From Medicago truncatula (taxonomy: Eukaryota; Streptophyta; Magnoliopsida; Fabales; Fabaceae): a DNA stretch of 64,000 nt. The notes beneath the pieces were generated by a model. It ran no database searches and was not told the DNA's origin. It saw nothing but the letters and a program-made list of their open reading frames with translations. The stretch is from positions 34,735,332 through 34,799,331 of the forward strand of contig NC_053046.1 in NCBI RefSeq assembly GCF_003473485.1, written 5' to 3'. The translations under genes and the position numbers were made by a program. How positions within the stretch are numbered: the stretch's first letter is position 1; the number at the start of each line of letters is the position of its first letter. Of this stretch, positions 36,785 to 48,790 are shown in pieces.

Positions 36785-37560
36785 TGAGTCAGGATCCGTT
36801 AACACCAGGTGTCTGGTGTCAACGAATTTGTTGACACCAAATCCAAACCATTCTTTATTTTGATCTTAATGGCTCCCATTTATTCACTTAATTGTTAACA
36901 TGGAGACTCTTTAAAGAAAAACATATTACACTCTCATCTTCTTCCTCCGAAGATCGGTATCCTTTTGATTCAGGTTCTTCCACACACAAATATCAATTGA
37001 TCATCCTTTTATTTTCTTGTTCTCGATTTCAATCTCCATCAAAAGTACAATAAAATAGTTGTACTTCACTCGTTTATTTGTTCTTTTTTGTCACCCAATT
37101 GTCTTTTGAATGAAACAAATCCCTAAAGTCGCTGCAACGCATGATTGTTTTTCTTTCTAATTCCAATTGCTTACACCATATCTTGTGGGATTTATTCTAG
37201 TATAGATATGTGAGCATGCTGCTTCAATTTCGCTTTTATTGCCCTTGCAAGAAACTCCAATACATCGTGACAAAAATCCCCCTATTATCAAGAAACAAAA
37301 TTTCAATTGAAATTCAATCAGGGACAAAATCAAATTTCAATAACAAAAAGCCGTCAGGGAAGACGTTCATGGATTAAGCGTTTTGTTTTTGTTGGATTAA
37401 TTTCAGGGATTAATTAAATCAACAAATTATTACCGAATGATACACACACATTTAAATCTTTAGTTTCCATATTTTCAACCATTAGATTAATTAGATTGAA
37501 CGGTTGAGATTTGTTGTCAACGAATTCGTTGACACGTGGTGTCAACAGATCCTAACTATA
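36785..37560. mobile_element. Long-TIR non-autonomous DNA transposon 1
   Basis: Imperfect terminal inverted repeats of roughly 50 bases: the left end has AGGATCCGTTAACACCA ... GTGTCAACGAATTTGTTGACA, and the right end reads, when complemented, AGGATCTGTTGACACCA ... GTGTCAACGAATTCGTTGACA. The element is bounded on both sides by (TA)n tracts (up to ~36784 and from ~37557). Long TIRs and lack of coding capacity fit a Mutator-like MITE. Confidence 0.7.
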
Positions 37561-37576
37561 TATATATATATATATG

Positions 37577-38336
37577 GGGTTTGCTACAATAGACCCATTC
37601 ATTTTCATGAAGGTCTATTTTAGCAACCAACACCTTTTCATTTGGACACAAAGACCCTTGTTTTTGTTTTTTTGGAAAAACTAAAACTAAGGGGCGCAAA
37701 TGTCATTTTGATATAAATGTTAGTTTTATTTATTATTTTTACGAGAAGCTTCAAGCCCGTGTCTTTCTTCCTTCATTGTTTTTTGACTGAAATTTCTTTC
37801 TTCTCTCACCACTTTTCCTGATAGAGGTACATGCAATGAACCATACTAACATCAAAGTAAAAAAAACTTTACAATAACCTCTCATAAAGTTTCAAACCAT
37901 GGACACAGAAGACATTGAATCATGATTGTTTTTTAGTTTCTCTACCTTTTTCTCCGACTCATATGTTTACTCTGATTCATTGCATCTGAAAACTAATATA
38001 AATTGAGATATCAAGCCATATCATGAATTGGCAAGGAACAATTATTATATCTTCTTCCAATTTCAAATTAGCAGAAGGACATTGTTGTTGATAGGAAGAG
38101 GAAGAAGGCAGTCCCTTTTAACCCAATTTTTTCTTCTCTTTTTTCGTTTTTATCACAAAAATTAATTGAGATAGAGAAAAGGGATGTCAACATAATTAAT
38201 AAGTATTCAAAATGACCAAAAACCCCATGAATTTAAATATCTCTTAGTATAATGAAATTGGTCTTTTAGTCCAAATGAAAAGGTGCTAGTTGCTAAAATA
38301 GACCTTCATAAAATGAAGTGGGTCTATTGTAGCAAA

Positions 38337-38340
<4 letters not shown>
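37577..38340. mobile_element. Long-TIR non-autonomous DNA transposon 2
   Basis: Terminal inverted repeats of about 72 bases: GGGTTTGCTACAATAGACCC at the left end against GGGTTTTGCTACAATAGACC from the right end, continuing through AAGGTCTATTTTAGCAAC and CACCTTTTCATTTGGAC on both sides. It starts immediately after a (TA)n tract and ends immediately before another (38341-38369). No coding region is seen. Family: Mutator-like MITE (inference). Confidence 0.8.
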
Positions 38341-38371
<31 letters not shown>

Positions 38372-38618
38372 AAAAGTAGGGTTGAAAGAGTGGTTTTTAC
38401 ATGCTACAAATAAGAGTGATTGATAACATAATAATAAAAGTTCTTGCAAGGATAACAAAGCTAATAATAATAAAAGTTGTTGCAAGACTCCCTCAAAAAA
38501 AAATGTTCCTTACACTGATATCTTTATGTACCATCGACAATATCTCTATCGAACCTCCACAACAACCTATGCAAGTTCACTTAAAGCCACTTGTTTTAGA
38601 CGAGAGAGACTATGAAGA

Positions 38619-41085
38619 TGTAACGCCCCAATTTTATTTAATTATTATTGGTTGATTTAAAATCTTTTTTATATATATATGATTTTATATAATTATGTTG
38701 ATTATGTGGTGTGTTATATTTTATTAAATGAGTTATTTTACTATTTAATAGAATAAGTGGGAATTTAGAATAATGTGAGAAATAGAATTAATTGGAGTCT
38801 TGGGGGTTTTATTTTAATAAATAGAAATTAAGTGGGAGGTTATGTTTTACTGAATTATTAGAAACTAGAAACTGTCAGTCAGAGAAACAGTTTTCACGTA
38901 CAACAGAGTTTTGGGAGAAAAACCAAGAGAAGAGCCAAGTGGGGAGAATCAGATTCTGTAGAGCTTTGTTCATCGATCTAAGGTAAGGGTGAGACTAACA
39001 TTCAGTAATCATAGTGTATAAATTCTGAATTTGTGATTTAACATGTTGTTGTTGTTAGGTTGGATAATTGGGATTAGGTTTTGATTATTGATTTTTGAAT
39101 TGAAAAGTGTAGAAACCATCGAAATTGTGTTAAGAATTGATGTTCAGGTTGTAGAATAATCATAGGTTAAGTTTCCTATCAAATTTGGGATTTGGGTGGA
39201 TGAAAAATTGGGTTTTTGGCTGGAAACTGGTCTGTTCCCGTAGAGTTGTCTGTCGCAACTCGCCACAGCGAGTAAACTTACTCGCCTCGCGAGCTGCACT
39301 TTGACAGCATCCCCTATTTCGCGTTCTTGCGTCTTTTTCACACGTTTCTGTTTTGAATTGGCCTTTGGTGTAAAAATTAAAGTTGTAGATAATTTTGTTA
39401 GCTTTCCAATGACTCTAGTTTGGCGTGAAAATGATTTTTGGTTTAGGAGTTATGATGAAAATACTCCAAGGAGGTCTTAGTGAAATTTTATGAAAATTCA
39501 GCAAAACCGTTTCTAAGTTAATCCAAAACTTAGGGAATAATTCCAAACCTCAAAACTAGAAGTACTAGGGGTTTAATTAAGGTGTTTAAGAGTATTTAAC
39601 CTAAGTTGTGAGTTGGTCCTTGGGGTAGAAACGAAGTTGTTTATAATATTAATGTTCTTCAGAGAGTCTGAAATTAAGATGATTAATGTTGTTGGTTATG
39701 TGAAATAACTATATGCCTTATGTGGAAAATGTATGATGTTTAAGTAGTGTTGATTATCATTTGGTATTGTCATATTTTGGGATGTCTATGTGCTACTAGT
39801 GTTGCTGTTGGATCTTAATTAAGATGTGAATGTTGGTTTAAATTGTAAGTGTGCTGGGTTGTACGTTGCCGAATGAGTCATAAGTAAATTATGCAAATTG
39901 TCGATGTTGTTATCATCGTTGGTGTTGTTGTTGAAGTTGTAGTTGTATCTGTTGTTGATGATTGATCATGTTAGATGTTTCTATAAGAGGTGGTGTACTC
40001 TTACTTGTCGTCTTTATAAGAGGTGGTGTACTCTTACTTGTCGTTGTTATAAGAGGTGGTGTACTCTTACTTTATTGTCTTTCTAAGAGGTGGTGTACTC
40101 TTACTTGTCGTTGTTATAAGAGGTGGTGTACTCTTACTTTATTGTCTTTCTAAGAGGTGGTGTACTCTTACTTGTCGTTGTTATAAGAGGTGGTGTACTC
40201 TTACTTTATTGTTTTTCTAAGAGGTGGTGTACTCTTACTTTGATTGTCTGTTATAAGAGGTGGTGTACTCTTACGTTGTTTATGTTGATGAGTATGACGA
40301 GGTTATGATGATCTTTTATGATGTTGAATGTGGGGTTGTTATGATATTACATGAGGTTACCCATGAGTTGTTAAATGTACTTGATGAGGGTTATGTTAAG
40401 TTGATAAGTTGTCTTTTATTCATGAATTGTTAATGGAATGTTTGATGAATAATTATTATTATGAAATGATGATGTTACGTATAGTTGCTAAGTTGTCCTT
40501 TATTCATGAGTTGTTAATGAGGTGCTTGGTGGAGAATGTTAATACGAATTAATGATGCTGTTATGATGTTGTTTATGATATCGAGTTATGACTGTTGATA
40601 TGATGGAGTTTAAGTTGTTAGATGCATTTGATGAATTATATGCTTATTATTATTGTTTGTGAAATCTCACCCCTTCTGCTTGGAAATGTTGCCCTTCGTA
40701 TGGGTAACTTGCAGGTAATAAAGATTAGTAGGAGTGGTGGCTCAAGTGTCTTAGGGCTCTGATACGTACGGGATGGGATTTTCTTATTGTTTTTCATTCC
40801 TATATATCAATTTTTGAATATTGCTGACGTAGCCCTATGGTTGTTGAATTTATGTTGATAAGGTTTTTATGCCAAGATTTAATTATGGAGATTTAAACAG
40901 TTGCTGTTGTTGTTTTGATGCAAATTTTCCGCTGTAAAATTAATGATGACTTTGAAGGATGTTTATTAAATAGATTTTATATTCTATTTAAGAAATCTTG
41001 AAAATGTAGTGTGACATGCCCGTTTGGGAATTACTCTGATGCATGTTTTATTAATTAATTGATTTTTGGGAAACGGGGTGTTACA
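38619..41085 (+). mobile_element. Solo LTR (2467 bp) of a Ty3/gypsy-type retrotransposon
   Basis: It begins TGTAACGCCCCAA and ends GGGGTGTTACA (TG...CA with extended inverted ends), the pattern seen in plant chromovirus (Tekay/Del-type) LTRs. It is flanked by a perfect 5-base duplication, GAAGA, at 38614-38618 and 41086-41090. No gag or pol follows, so it is a solo LTR formed by LTR-LTR recombination. It contains the tandem array at 39981-40276. The reading frames inside the array are repeat artefacts. Confidence 0.88.
39981..40276 (+). repeat. Tandem repeat array inside the solo LTR
   Basis: Nine copies of AAGAGGTGGTGTACTCTTAC, invariant in the core, separated by 11-17 base spacers of two alternating types (TTGTCGTTGTTAT and TTTATTGTCTTTCT), giving a period of about 31-34 bases and a higher-order dimer. 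The array lies wholly within LTR sequence. Confidence 0.92.
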
Positions 41086-41483
41086 GAAGACGTGACTCCT
41101 CTTTCTCATTGTTATCTTTTTTCTTCATCCCTAATTTAAGATGTTACCCGCAAAAACTGAACCGCATACCTATTACTCGCAACCCGTATAATCTACATGG
41201 ACCAAATGGGTGGAAGTAGAAATGTATATTTAAACTATGGTTTGGGCCGGTGGGGTACTTTGGGCTCGATGTCCACTTGTTTAAAAGAGAACAATCATGG
41301 AACCACACTTTGTTTAGTGCATATAAAATATCCCTAAATGTTTTTTTTTCGAGGACAAAATACAACTATAGTTTTTATCACGTGCTTATATTCACCATAT
41401 TTATACATACTCTATAATTAATTAAAGAAATATAGAAATGATGAATAAAAAAAAAACTCAATTAATTTTCTTTGGTGTTGCAG

Positions 41484-41704
41484 GAAAGGAGATTATTCCA
41501 TATATAGAACCAAAGCCACCAGTGGGTATCCACCGATACATATTGGTTTTGTTTGAGCAGAAGGGACCGATAGGAATGGTGGAGCAGCCAACTAGTAGAG
41601 TAAGTTTCAAAACTCCTTATTTTTCAAATCAATTGAATCTTAGTCTTCATATGGCTACGATCTACTTCAACTCTCAGAAGGAGCCTCAGGCTAAGAGGCA
41701 TTGA
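41484..41704 (+). pseudogene. MFT: Orphan last exon of an MFT (MOTHER OF FT AND TFL1) gene
   Basis: 221 nt following a TTGCAG acceptor encode GKEIIPYIEPKPPVGIHRY ... LFEQKGPIGM ... YFSNQLNLSLHMATIYFNSQK and a stop, a full match in layout to exon 4 of the PEBP family, and specifically MFT-like by its GKEI.PY.. start and YFNSQKEP end. MFT proteins are phosphatidylethanolamine-binding-like regulators of seed germination. The exon is uninterrupted, and length and phase fit the family. Exons 1-3 are not visible upstream, where the 2.47-kb solo LTR and other transposons lie. It is most likely a gene fragment, although exons could lie outside the window or be too diverged for me to see. Confidence 0.75.
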
Positions 41705-42067
41705 AGTACTGTTTAATAATGGTGTTGCATCATACATAAATATGAATGAACAATAGGGGAGGGTGTCTGTATATAGGTTATATATAACTGCCTAGGGTTA
41801 CTCAGTACCAGTCTTAAAAATAATGTGCTTGTTATGTGTAGCCGTGTGCATGGCTCTAATAACTTTCTTTAGGATAATCCTCAAATTTTAGTGTCAGTCC
41901 ATAAAGTTATTTTCATAAAATTATCATTCTCAAAGATTGATCACAAAAAGTTGTTTGATATTTTAGTTGTTATGGTAATCTACTTTGATGTCTTATACTA
42001 TTTTACTCAAACCAAATGACCCTCGATATTTGATTTGGAAAATCTCGTTGAAAGACTTTCTATTGGT

Positions 42068-42121
<54 letters not shown>

Positions 42122-44518
42122 CATTTTGTTTTAACTCAACTAAGGTTGATTACATAAAATTTAGTTATTTAGGTAGGAACTCTCTCTAATTGTATCTCAT
42201 ACAACTTTTGGATATTATCAAATTAGGTGAATAACTCCTTATTCTAATCCATCATATGGATCGTTCTCAACTCTTGCTTCAAAATTTTATAATCTTATTA
42301 TATTCAATTTAGAAAGGTTAGTCCCAAAAAATAACAATTGGATATTAATATAGAAAGTGCATATTGCTAGGAAGAAACTAACATTTTTTTATATTAACCA
42401 TGTCATCACACCTTACTAATGTAGAAAATGCATTTCAATAGAGAGAAAACTACATCTTTAGTACTAATACTAATATGAGCATACATAGAGATACATCATA
42501 ATTCATAGATATTGATGTCTTCGATTTTTAGAGTATACAATGATAAAGTTTTTGTAGGATTGTACTTAACGCCAAAATATCACACTTTAAAAATCAGAGC
42601 GAGGTTTTCATTGATTCAAGTTAAATAATAATTTTCATGAAATTTTCATAAAAATTCTCATATTGGCAATAACCCTAATGAGTACCAACACTTGGAATCA
42701 CAACATAATATTTATGATGCAACCCTTATAACGTAAATCTTAATCAGGTTAATATTAACACTTGATACAAAAGAAATGCTCAAATTTACAATCAATGTAT
42801 TAATTCAAAGTAACATATCAATTCAAATAAACATTCATATGCACCGCAACTTGCTAATTCAAATGAACATATTGAGTCATCGAACACTTAAAGGTAAAAC
42901 TTGCTTATTCAAATGAACATTCAATTCAATATGTATATCTCACATACATAAATCACATGAAGTAATATGTGTAACACCAATACATATGTAAATAATTTAA
43001 TCGGATATCATGATTATCATATAATCGTCAACCTAACAATTTTTTAATCAAATTAAAAACTATATATTTGCATACATAAATTATGTAATCAAACACTTTT
43101 GATTTATGGTTTCGTAATTGGCTATGCTACCAATGAAGGGAAATCACGGCATGACATATTTGTAATCATACAAATATGTAATCACACATTTAGTATTATA
43201 AACAGTGAGTGATATCTAACAATACATCACTGTTATTCAAGTGACGAGAATATCATTTGATTTGATGAAACTCTTATATTATAGTTTTTATATGTACAAT
43301 TGTTTTTTTTCCTTATGTTTGTATTGAACACATGACATAGATCAACTCATTTTTTTTTATAATTCAATATTGTGCACATAGACATTATTCATATTATGTA
43401 GCAAAGATAAATTACATCTAGGTCACTTGCATCTCTCTGCATGACTTGCAGAGTTTCCATATACCAACATTATAATCATCTTGTTACATACAATGTTTAA
43501 ACGATAACAAATCACTTGACTCCACATATAAGGATCATAGTGGTTTCAGATTGAATCCCACACCACAACTAATATGGTAATATCTTATGACACTTGTATT
43601 ACACGCTATGTAGTATTCTTATGGCAGATCAATTATGTATAAATATTACTCTTAATATTAATATTTATTTGTAGATTTGATATTTCATATCCATGACCTT
43701 TGATATGTGATTATCAGTTTACTCACATAATAGTTTTTACGCATTATTGTTATTCCACTTCATCGTAAAACTTGAATACATATAGTTTAAGAACAAGCGT
43801 GCTTATGATTAATGAGGTCTCACGATTAGATCACACTTAATGATCCATTAATCAGCCTAACTATTGTAAGGACTTTATTATTTTGAAACAAATATAATAA
43901 CGAAATGCTTTTTTATTATAATTGAATAGTCAAGATACAATTTCTAAGTTTAAACATAAAATTTATCGACCTTTAGGTTTACATCGAAAAAATATAGCTA
44001 CTATGAAATACAATATTTGGTGGTCTATAAACTTGAAATATTTTGAAGATAAAATCATACATTACATGGCTATGCTAACAAGAAAGTCATTGAGTGTCTT
44101 AGATAATAGTAATATGAGTTGACCTACCTTCATCACTTTCCTACGATGAAGACACCGAGATTGAGTCCTTTGCATGTGGTTCGATGAATTCCTCACCTGA
44201 ATCACTTCAAAATAAACATTGATGCAACTATCAATGACTCTTATTGGAGATTTTACGCGTGATTCAGAACCACAATGAAAATTATTTTGTTGTGGATTGC
44301 TGGAAGATAAAAGGATCAAATGATCCTTTTTACTAGATGAATCGTTTACAATTTTGGATGGAACATGTTTCGCGCCAAATCTCTTTTATGTTGATTGTAT
44401 TCTTGAAATTGAAAGTACGATCATTTTCCAATAATTGAAGAAGGAAAAAGCTTTCAAAGGGTGTATCGAGAAGTGCTTGAAAGATATTTGATAATTAGGG
44501 TTAAAGTTTAAGTATATA
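41705..44518. other. Intergenic, AT-rich, with (TA)n microsatellite
   Basis: A pure (TA)n tract of about 48 bases lies at 42071-42118. The rest is AT-rich without a supported gene. Similar sentences recur at 42860-42930 (CTTGCTTATTCAAATGAACAT-type words), suggesting local duplication. Confidence 0.45.
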
Positions 44519-44667
44519 CTCCCTCTGGTCCTTTTTATAAGAAAAAAATTTGAATTTTTAGATTCATTGAGTAATTGATGTATCTCGTCTAGAATATAGG
44601 CCAAATACATCATTTATGCAATGAATCAAAAATGTCAAATGTTTCTTATAAATAGGACCGGAGGGAG
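44519..44667. mobile_element. Stowaway MITE (149 bp) with TA duplication
   Basis: It starts CTCCCTCTGGTCC and ends GGACCGGAGGGAG, flanked on both sides by TA (44517-44518 and 44668-44669). Inner parts continue as an inverted repeat (TTTTTATAAGAAA against TTTCTTATAAATA). Size, TIR and TA target are textbook for Stowaway elements mobilised by Tc1/mariner transposases. Confidence 0.93.
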
Positions 44668-45336
44668 TATCTTTTAGTCACTTTATGCGTAGGGGTGGGA
44701 ACAGACCAGACCACCCGACAGGGGCCTATGACCTAGCCTATTTAAAACCTAACTCGGCCCAACTTGTTTAATAAGAAGGCTAGATTTTAACTTTTTATAA
44801 AAGCTATTTAATTAAATAAGATAGGCTAAGGCTTACATAAAAGCCCATCAAGCCGGCATATTAAGCTTTTTATATATAATTTCTCTTTCATTATTTATAT
44901 TGTTGATTTTATTTTTTTATAAACTCAAACATTCATATGATTTGGTTATTACTAGCATGTATATTTGTTTAATTACACCTTCATAAGATTTTGTTATTTA
45001 GTCGCATATCTATACATGTGATTTATGTCTTCATATGATTTGACTTAATTAGTAGTAGCCTTATAGGTGTGGCTAGACCTTAGTGTAAAATAGGCTTTAA
45101 AATAGACTTTCAAGCTTCATTGGGTCTTTAAAAAGGCCAAACAAGACCTTAAAAACGAGCCTATGACAGGTAATAGGCCAGACTCAGGGCTATACTTTTT
45201 GAAGTAGGCCATACTTATGCCTTACAAAGTCTTGACCTATCTCACCAATTTCCACCTCTAATATGCGTAATGGAAATTATTTAGCTGACTCTCTTACTAA
45301 GCACGCTCTAAAGTTTGCAGAGGGGGGTGTCCCTTT
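44668..45336 (+). pseudogene. RNase H C-terminal remnant of a LINE, interrupted by a hAT-like MITE
   Basis: If the MITE at 44691-45260 and one target copy are ignored, the frame reads SFSHFMRNGNYLADSLTKHA and then LKFAEGGVPL and stop, matching the end of the RNase H domain of plant LINEs (R..N..AD.L...A). The N-terminal parts of RNase H and the reverse transcriptase are not visible. It is followed by the dispersed repeat copy B. Confidence 0.55.
44691..45260. mobile_element. hAT-like MITE (570 bp)
   Basis: Ends AGGGGTGGGAA and TTCCACCTCTA are imperfect inverted repeats. Flanks TTATGCGT (44683-44690) and ATATGCGT (45261-45268) match at 7 of 8 positions, the 8-base duplication expected of hAT elements. 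The interior is full of GGCC/TAGGCC words in both orientations. It is non-coding. Confidence 0.75.
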
Positions 45337-45354
45337 ATAAACCTTGTTTATCTT

Positions 45355-45835
45355 AATATGGACCATGTTCAACCTTGATCCTACTCAATATATTTGATTA
45401 TTATTATAAAGTAATAATATCTCTAAGTCTTGAATTAGAAATGTTACACCGTATTTGTCATGTATGACTTTATGAAATGAGAATCAAAGTTACTTTCGAT
45501 ATACGACTTACTCCATTCTTATTATGGTAATCTTTTTAAACCGCACCACTTTTGATAAATTTTATTCTATATTGCACTTTAAATTAAAATAGGCTACAAA
45601 CTTTTATACAGAAAACCCGCAAAAATCACAGAAAACGATGGGTACAGTTTCAACTTTTGACTTGCTCACTTTAAAGTGCGTAAATTCATTTAAGAGGTCG
45701 GTGCCTCCCAATACGTAATCTTGTACACACAATATAATCAAATCTGTAATTGGACGGTTAACACACCGATAATATGCGCGTCAAGTCACACCAACTATTA
45801 TTTTAGTAAAAGAATTTGACTAAATATTTTTAACT
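45355..45835 (+). repeat. Dispersed non-coding repeat, copy B
   Basis: Partner of 35975-36440, same orientation. It starts about 20 bases after the RNase H stop codon, so it may be the 3' untranslated region of that LINE family. Confidence 0.65.
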
Positions 45836-46640
45836 TTATTTTTTTACTCATATTTTTTTATTAAATGAATTCAAATATTTGTTCTTTGTTTGCAATATTA
45901 AGTGGAATTGAAATATTTTTTTTCCTTTATTTTATAATAATTTTTTTAGTTAATTTTTTTTCTTTCATATTCATTGATATTTTAATTAATATGACTTTGA
46001 AAAAATATGTTTTTAATAAATTAGATATTTTTTTTCAAACTTAATAAAAATTTTATTCAAACCAATATAAAAAACTGACACTAAATTATATTTATCATTG
46101 AGAAAAAAGTAATAAATAAATTATATAATTTATATTTTATAAAAAAAATATGAGTACAATTTCAACTCCTTAAATTTTAGTCAAAAATACTCTAATTAAA
46201 AAATGAAAATATTCAAAATTGAGATAGTCTACATCAGCCAACCTCATCCAAAAGAACAAGCATGCAAAAGACAGTAGGTACCTCCAAATATTTCTGTGAA
46301 CTAACACACCCATGCCATGTCATCAATCCATGTGATATTCTCCAAAACACAATCTCAACCATTAGATCATCATAATTTTATTGATTCCTAGCCGTCCATT
46401 TACTTATTCAGATGAACACAAGATATAGGTTGGGAAAAAGAGGAGTAAACTTTTTTTAATATATTTAATTTCTTTCCAATCTTTAATACATTTTTCTTCC
46501 TTTAAATTCAATCCTCAGATCTTGCAACTATCACACACATCAAAAACACAATCTCATTTCTCTTAAAATTTTCTATCTCTCTTAGAATATTTTTCTCTCA
46601 ATTTTTTTAGCTCTTTTTTCCTCACTATTTTCAAGCTTCA

Positions 46641-47622
46641 ATGGCTACTCAAGAGGTTAATAAGCCTCTTTCACTTCCTCCATACCCTGAGGTAAATTCA
46701 CCCCCCTAATTCAATATACACCCCTTTTCTTAGTTTTTCAAGAAAATTAACCTTTCATAGTAAAGTTGCAATTTTTTCACTGATCTGTTTGATTTCACAA
46801 TTTTTACTCACTTGGGTACTCTTTTTTTTCCTCACAAAATTGTAATCTTGAGCTGTTTTTGTAATCAAATAAGGAAAAAAAAATTAGGGTTTATGAAGAA
46901 TTTAACCAAACAGAAAAAAGTTCTTTTCATTAATTTCAGCTCAATTAATCTTGGAATTCTTTGTTTTTTCACTAACCCATTAACATGTTGTATGATTTTC
47001 TCAACATGGTATCTTTATTTCTGAAATTTTTTTGATTTTGTTCATGTTTTTTTTGTAGATGATTATGAAGGCACTGGAAGCACTGAATGAACCAAATGGT
47101 TCAAACAAATCATCAATTTCAAACTACATAGAATCAATCTATGGAGAATTACCAGAAGGCCATTCAATTGTTCTTGCAAATCACCTTAACCAGATGAAGG
47201 ATAATGGTGACCTTGTTTTTGCAAAGAACAACTACATGAAGCCTGATCCAAATGCACCACCAAAGAGAGGACGTGGAAGACCACCAAAGCCAAAGGATCC
47301 ATTGGCTCCACCACCAGCTGCTGTTCTGTCCCCACCAAGGCCAAGAGGTCGTCCTCCTAAGGACCCTAATGCACCTCCAAAGACCCCTAAGCCTGCTTCA
47401 AGTGGAAGAGGAAGGGGTAGGCCAAAGAAGGTTCAAAGGACTGAGAATGTTTCAAATCCAAGTGGTGGAGATGGTGATGGTGCTGGTGCTGGTGCTGAGG
47501 TTGATGATGATGATGCTGCTCCAAGTGTTGCTGCTGTTGCTGTTCCAACTACTAGTGGAAGGGGAAGGGGTAGGCCTCCTAAAGTTAAGCCTCAGATGAC
47601 TGAAGTGAGTGTTGAATCATAG
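46641..47622 (+). CDS. HMGA-type protein: linker-histone-like domain and AT-hooks
   Basis: Two exons (46641-46691, 47059-47622) encode 204 aa starting MATQEVNKPLSLPPYPE. Residues about 14-80 form an H1/H5-like globular domain (MIMKALEALNEPNGSNKSSI ... NYIESIYGELPEG ... LVFAKNNYMK). Four AT-hooks follow: GRGRPPK at about 88-94, PRGRPPK 112-118, GRGRGRPKK 133-141 and GRGRGRPPK 184-192, separated by Pro-rich and acidic linkers (DDDDAA). Plant HMGA (HMG-I/Y) proteins bind the minor groove of AT-rich DNA in the nucleus and act as architectural factors. The 5' leader is CT-rich (46570-46640). Length and order of domains are normal for the family, and no damage is seen. Confidence 0.95.
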
Positions 47623-48790
47623 ATGATTGATTAGATGGAGTCTAATTAACTCTTAATCTTGATGATTAAGTAGCGATTAAGTGTAGAAGTGGGTGTGGTC
47701 TTATTATTAGATTTTATTATTATTAAGTTTCATGTCATTAATGTAATTGCATTTGTAAAATCTCCATGTAGTCGTTAGTTTAGTCTATTAAGAAGAGAGA
47801 GGCTTTGTTGGGTTATTTTGTTAATTGTCAAACATGACAGTGACTTTGGGCTGATGATATGATAATATGATCTTGTTTTTCATTGTTGTGTTGTCAAGAT
47901 CTTACTTTGGATCTCAATTTATTTTCTAAACTTATGCATAATAATTCATTTTGTGGAAAAGGGTGTTTTTTAGATCTCAATTTGATTTTAAAAATGGTGT
48001 TATAATTCATATTGTGGAAAAGTGTGTTTTTTTATATCTTTATTTCAAAAGTGTGTTCTTTAGATGTCACTTTGATTTCAAAAATGGTGTGATAATTAGG
48101 TTTCATTTAGATATTAAAAACACAAGGTGTTGCTTCAAAAAATGAAAATTGAATTATGTAGTACTGTAGCTTTGGATATTGAAAGAAATGTGGACACTGT
48201 TTGATATTTCTGAACAAAATTCTATGAAAGAACCTCGTACGCCACGACCTATATTTTCTCTAATCTTTGATTTGGTTTGACCTCAATCTTCAATGTCACC
48301 TTTCTTGCATTATTTGTGTCTTACACTGACATTGATTGACTCGTTTGGTCAAATTTGTTAGGAGGTGATCTACTACTATAATTTTGGAATGTAAATTGAG
48401 TGACCAATGAGTAAATCTAAACGGTATTTAAATTCAATCTTATAGTGTTTCACTACTTTTATCTTTTTGATCCAAATGAGATTCAATTTTATGGTTGGAC
48501 ATCTTTTAACTTATTTGGATTGAGAGTAAGGATTGACCTCATATTGAACGTAGCCATAATTTGGTATTTTTTTTTTAAAGTTAACATAGTTTGTTGAAAT
48601 TGATGTTGAGAAAAATCTAATACGAGACATTGAGAAGAATATACTTTGAGGCTTCAAACTATAACCTTGTTTTCCATTTGAATTTTGTTGACTACCATGA
48701 GAATCCTTCGTCATCATGATGTGGATGTTGAAGAGTTCACATGGATTAAAAGATTTGGTGTTTTTCCCCTTCATAATTCTTGCGCCCAAA
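47623..48790. other. 3' flank of the HMGA gene; short local repeats
   Basis: Around 47950-48105 phrases such as TTGTGGAAAAG.GTGTTTTTT and TTTGATTT.AAAAATGGTGT.ATAATT occur twice. No gene is seen. Confidence 0.45.

Noticed and set aside
39981-40276. Regular repeats with spacers, resembling a CRISPR array
   Set aside because: The spacers are two alternating near-identical types, not unique sequences, and the host is a plant. It is a tandem repeat in an LTR.
39962-40308. Overlapping frames with repeated RGGVLLL or KRWCTLT motifs
   Set aside because: They are translations of the tandem array within a solo LTR, with no start context or family; a repeat artefact.
47252-47599. Second + strand frame overlapping the HMGA gene
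   Set aside because: Low-complexity shadow of the GGAAGAGG-rich AT-hook coding sequence.
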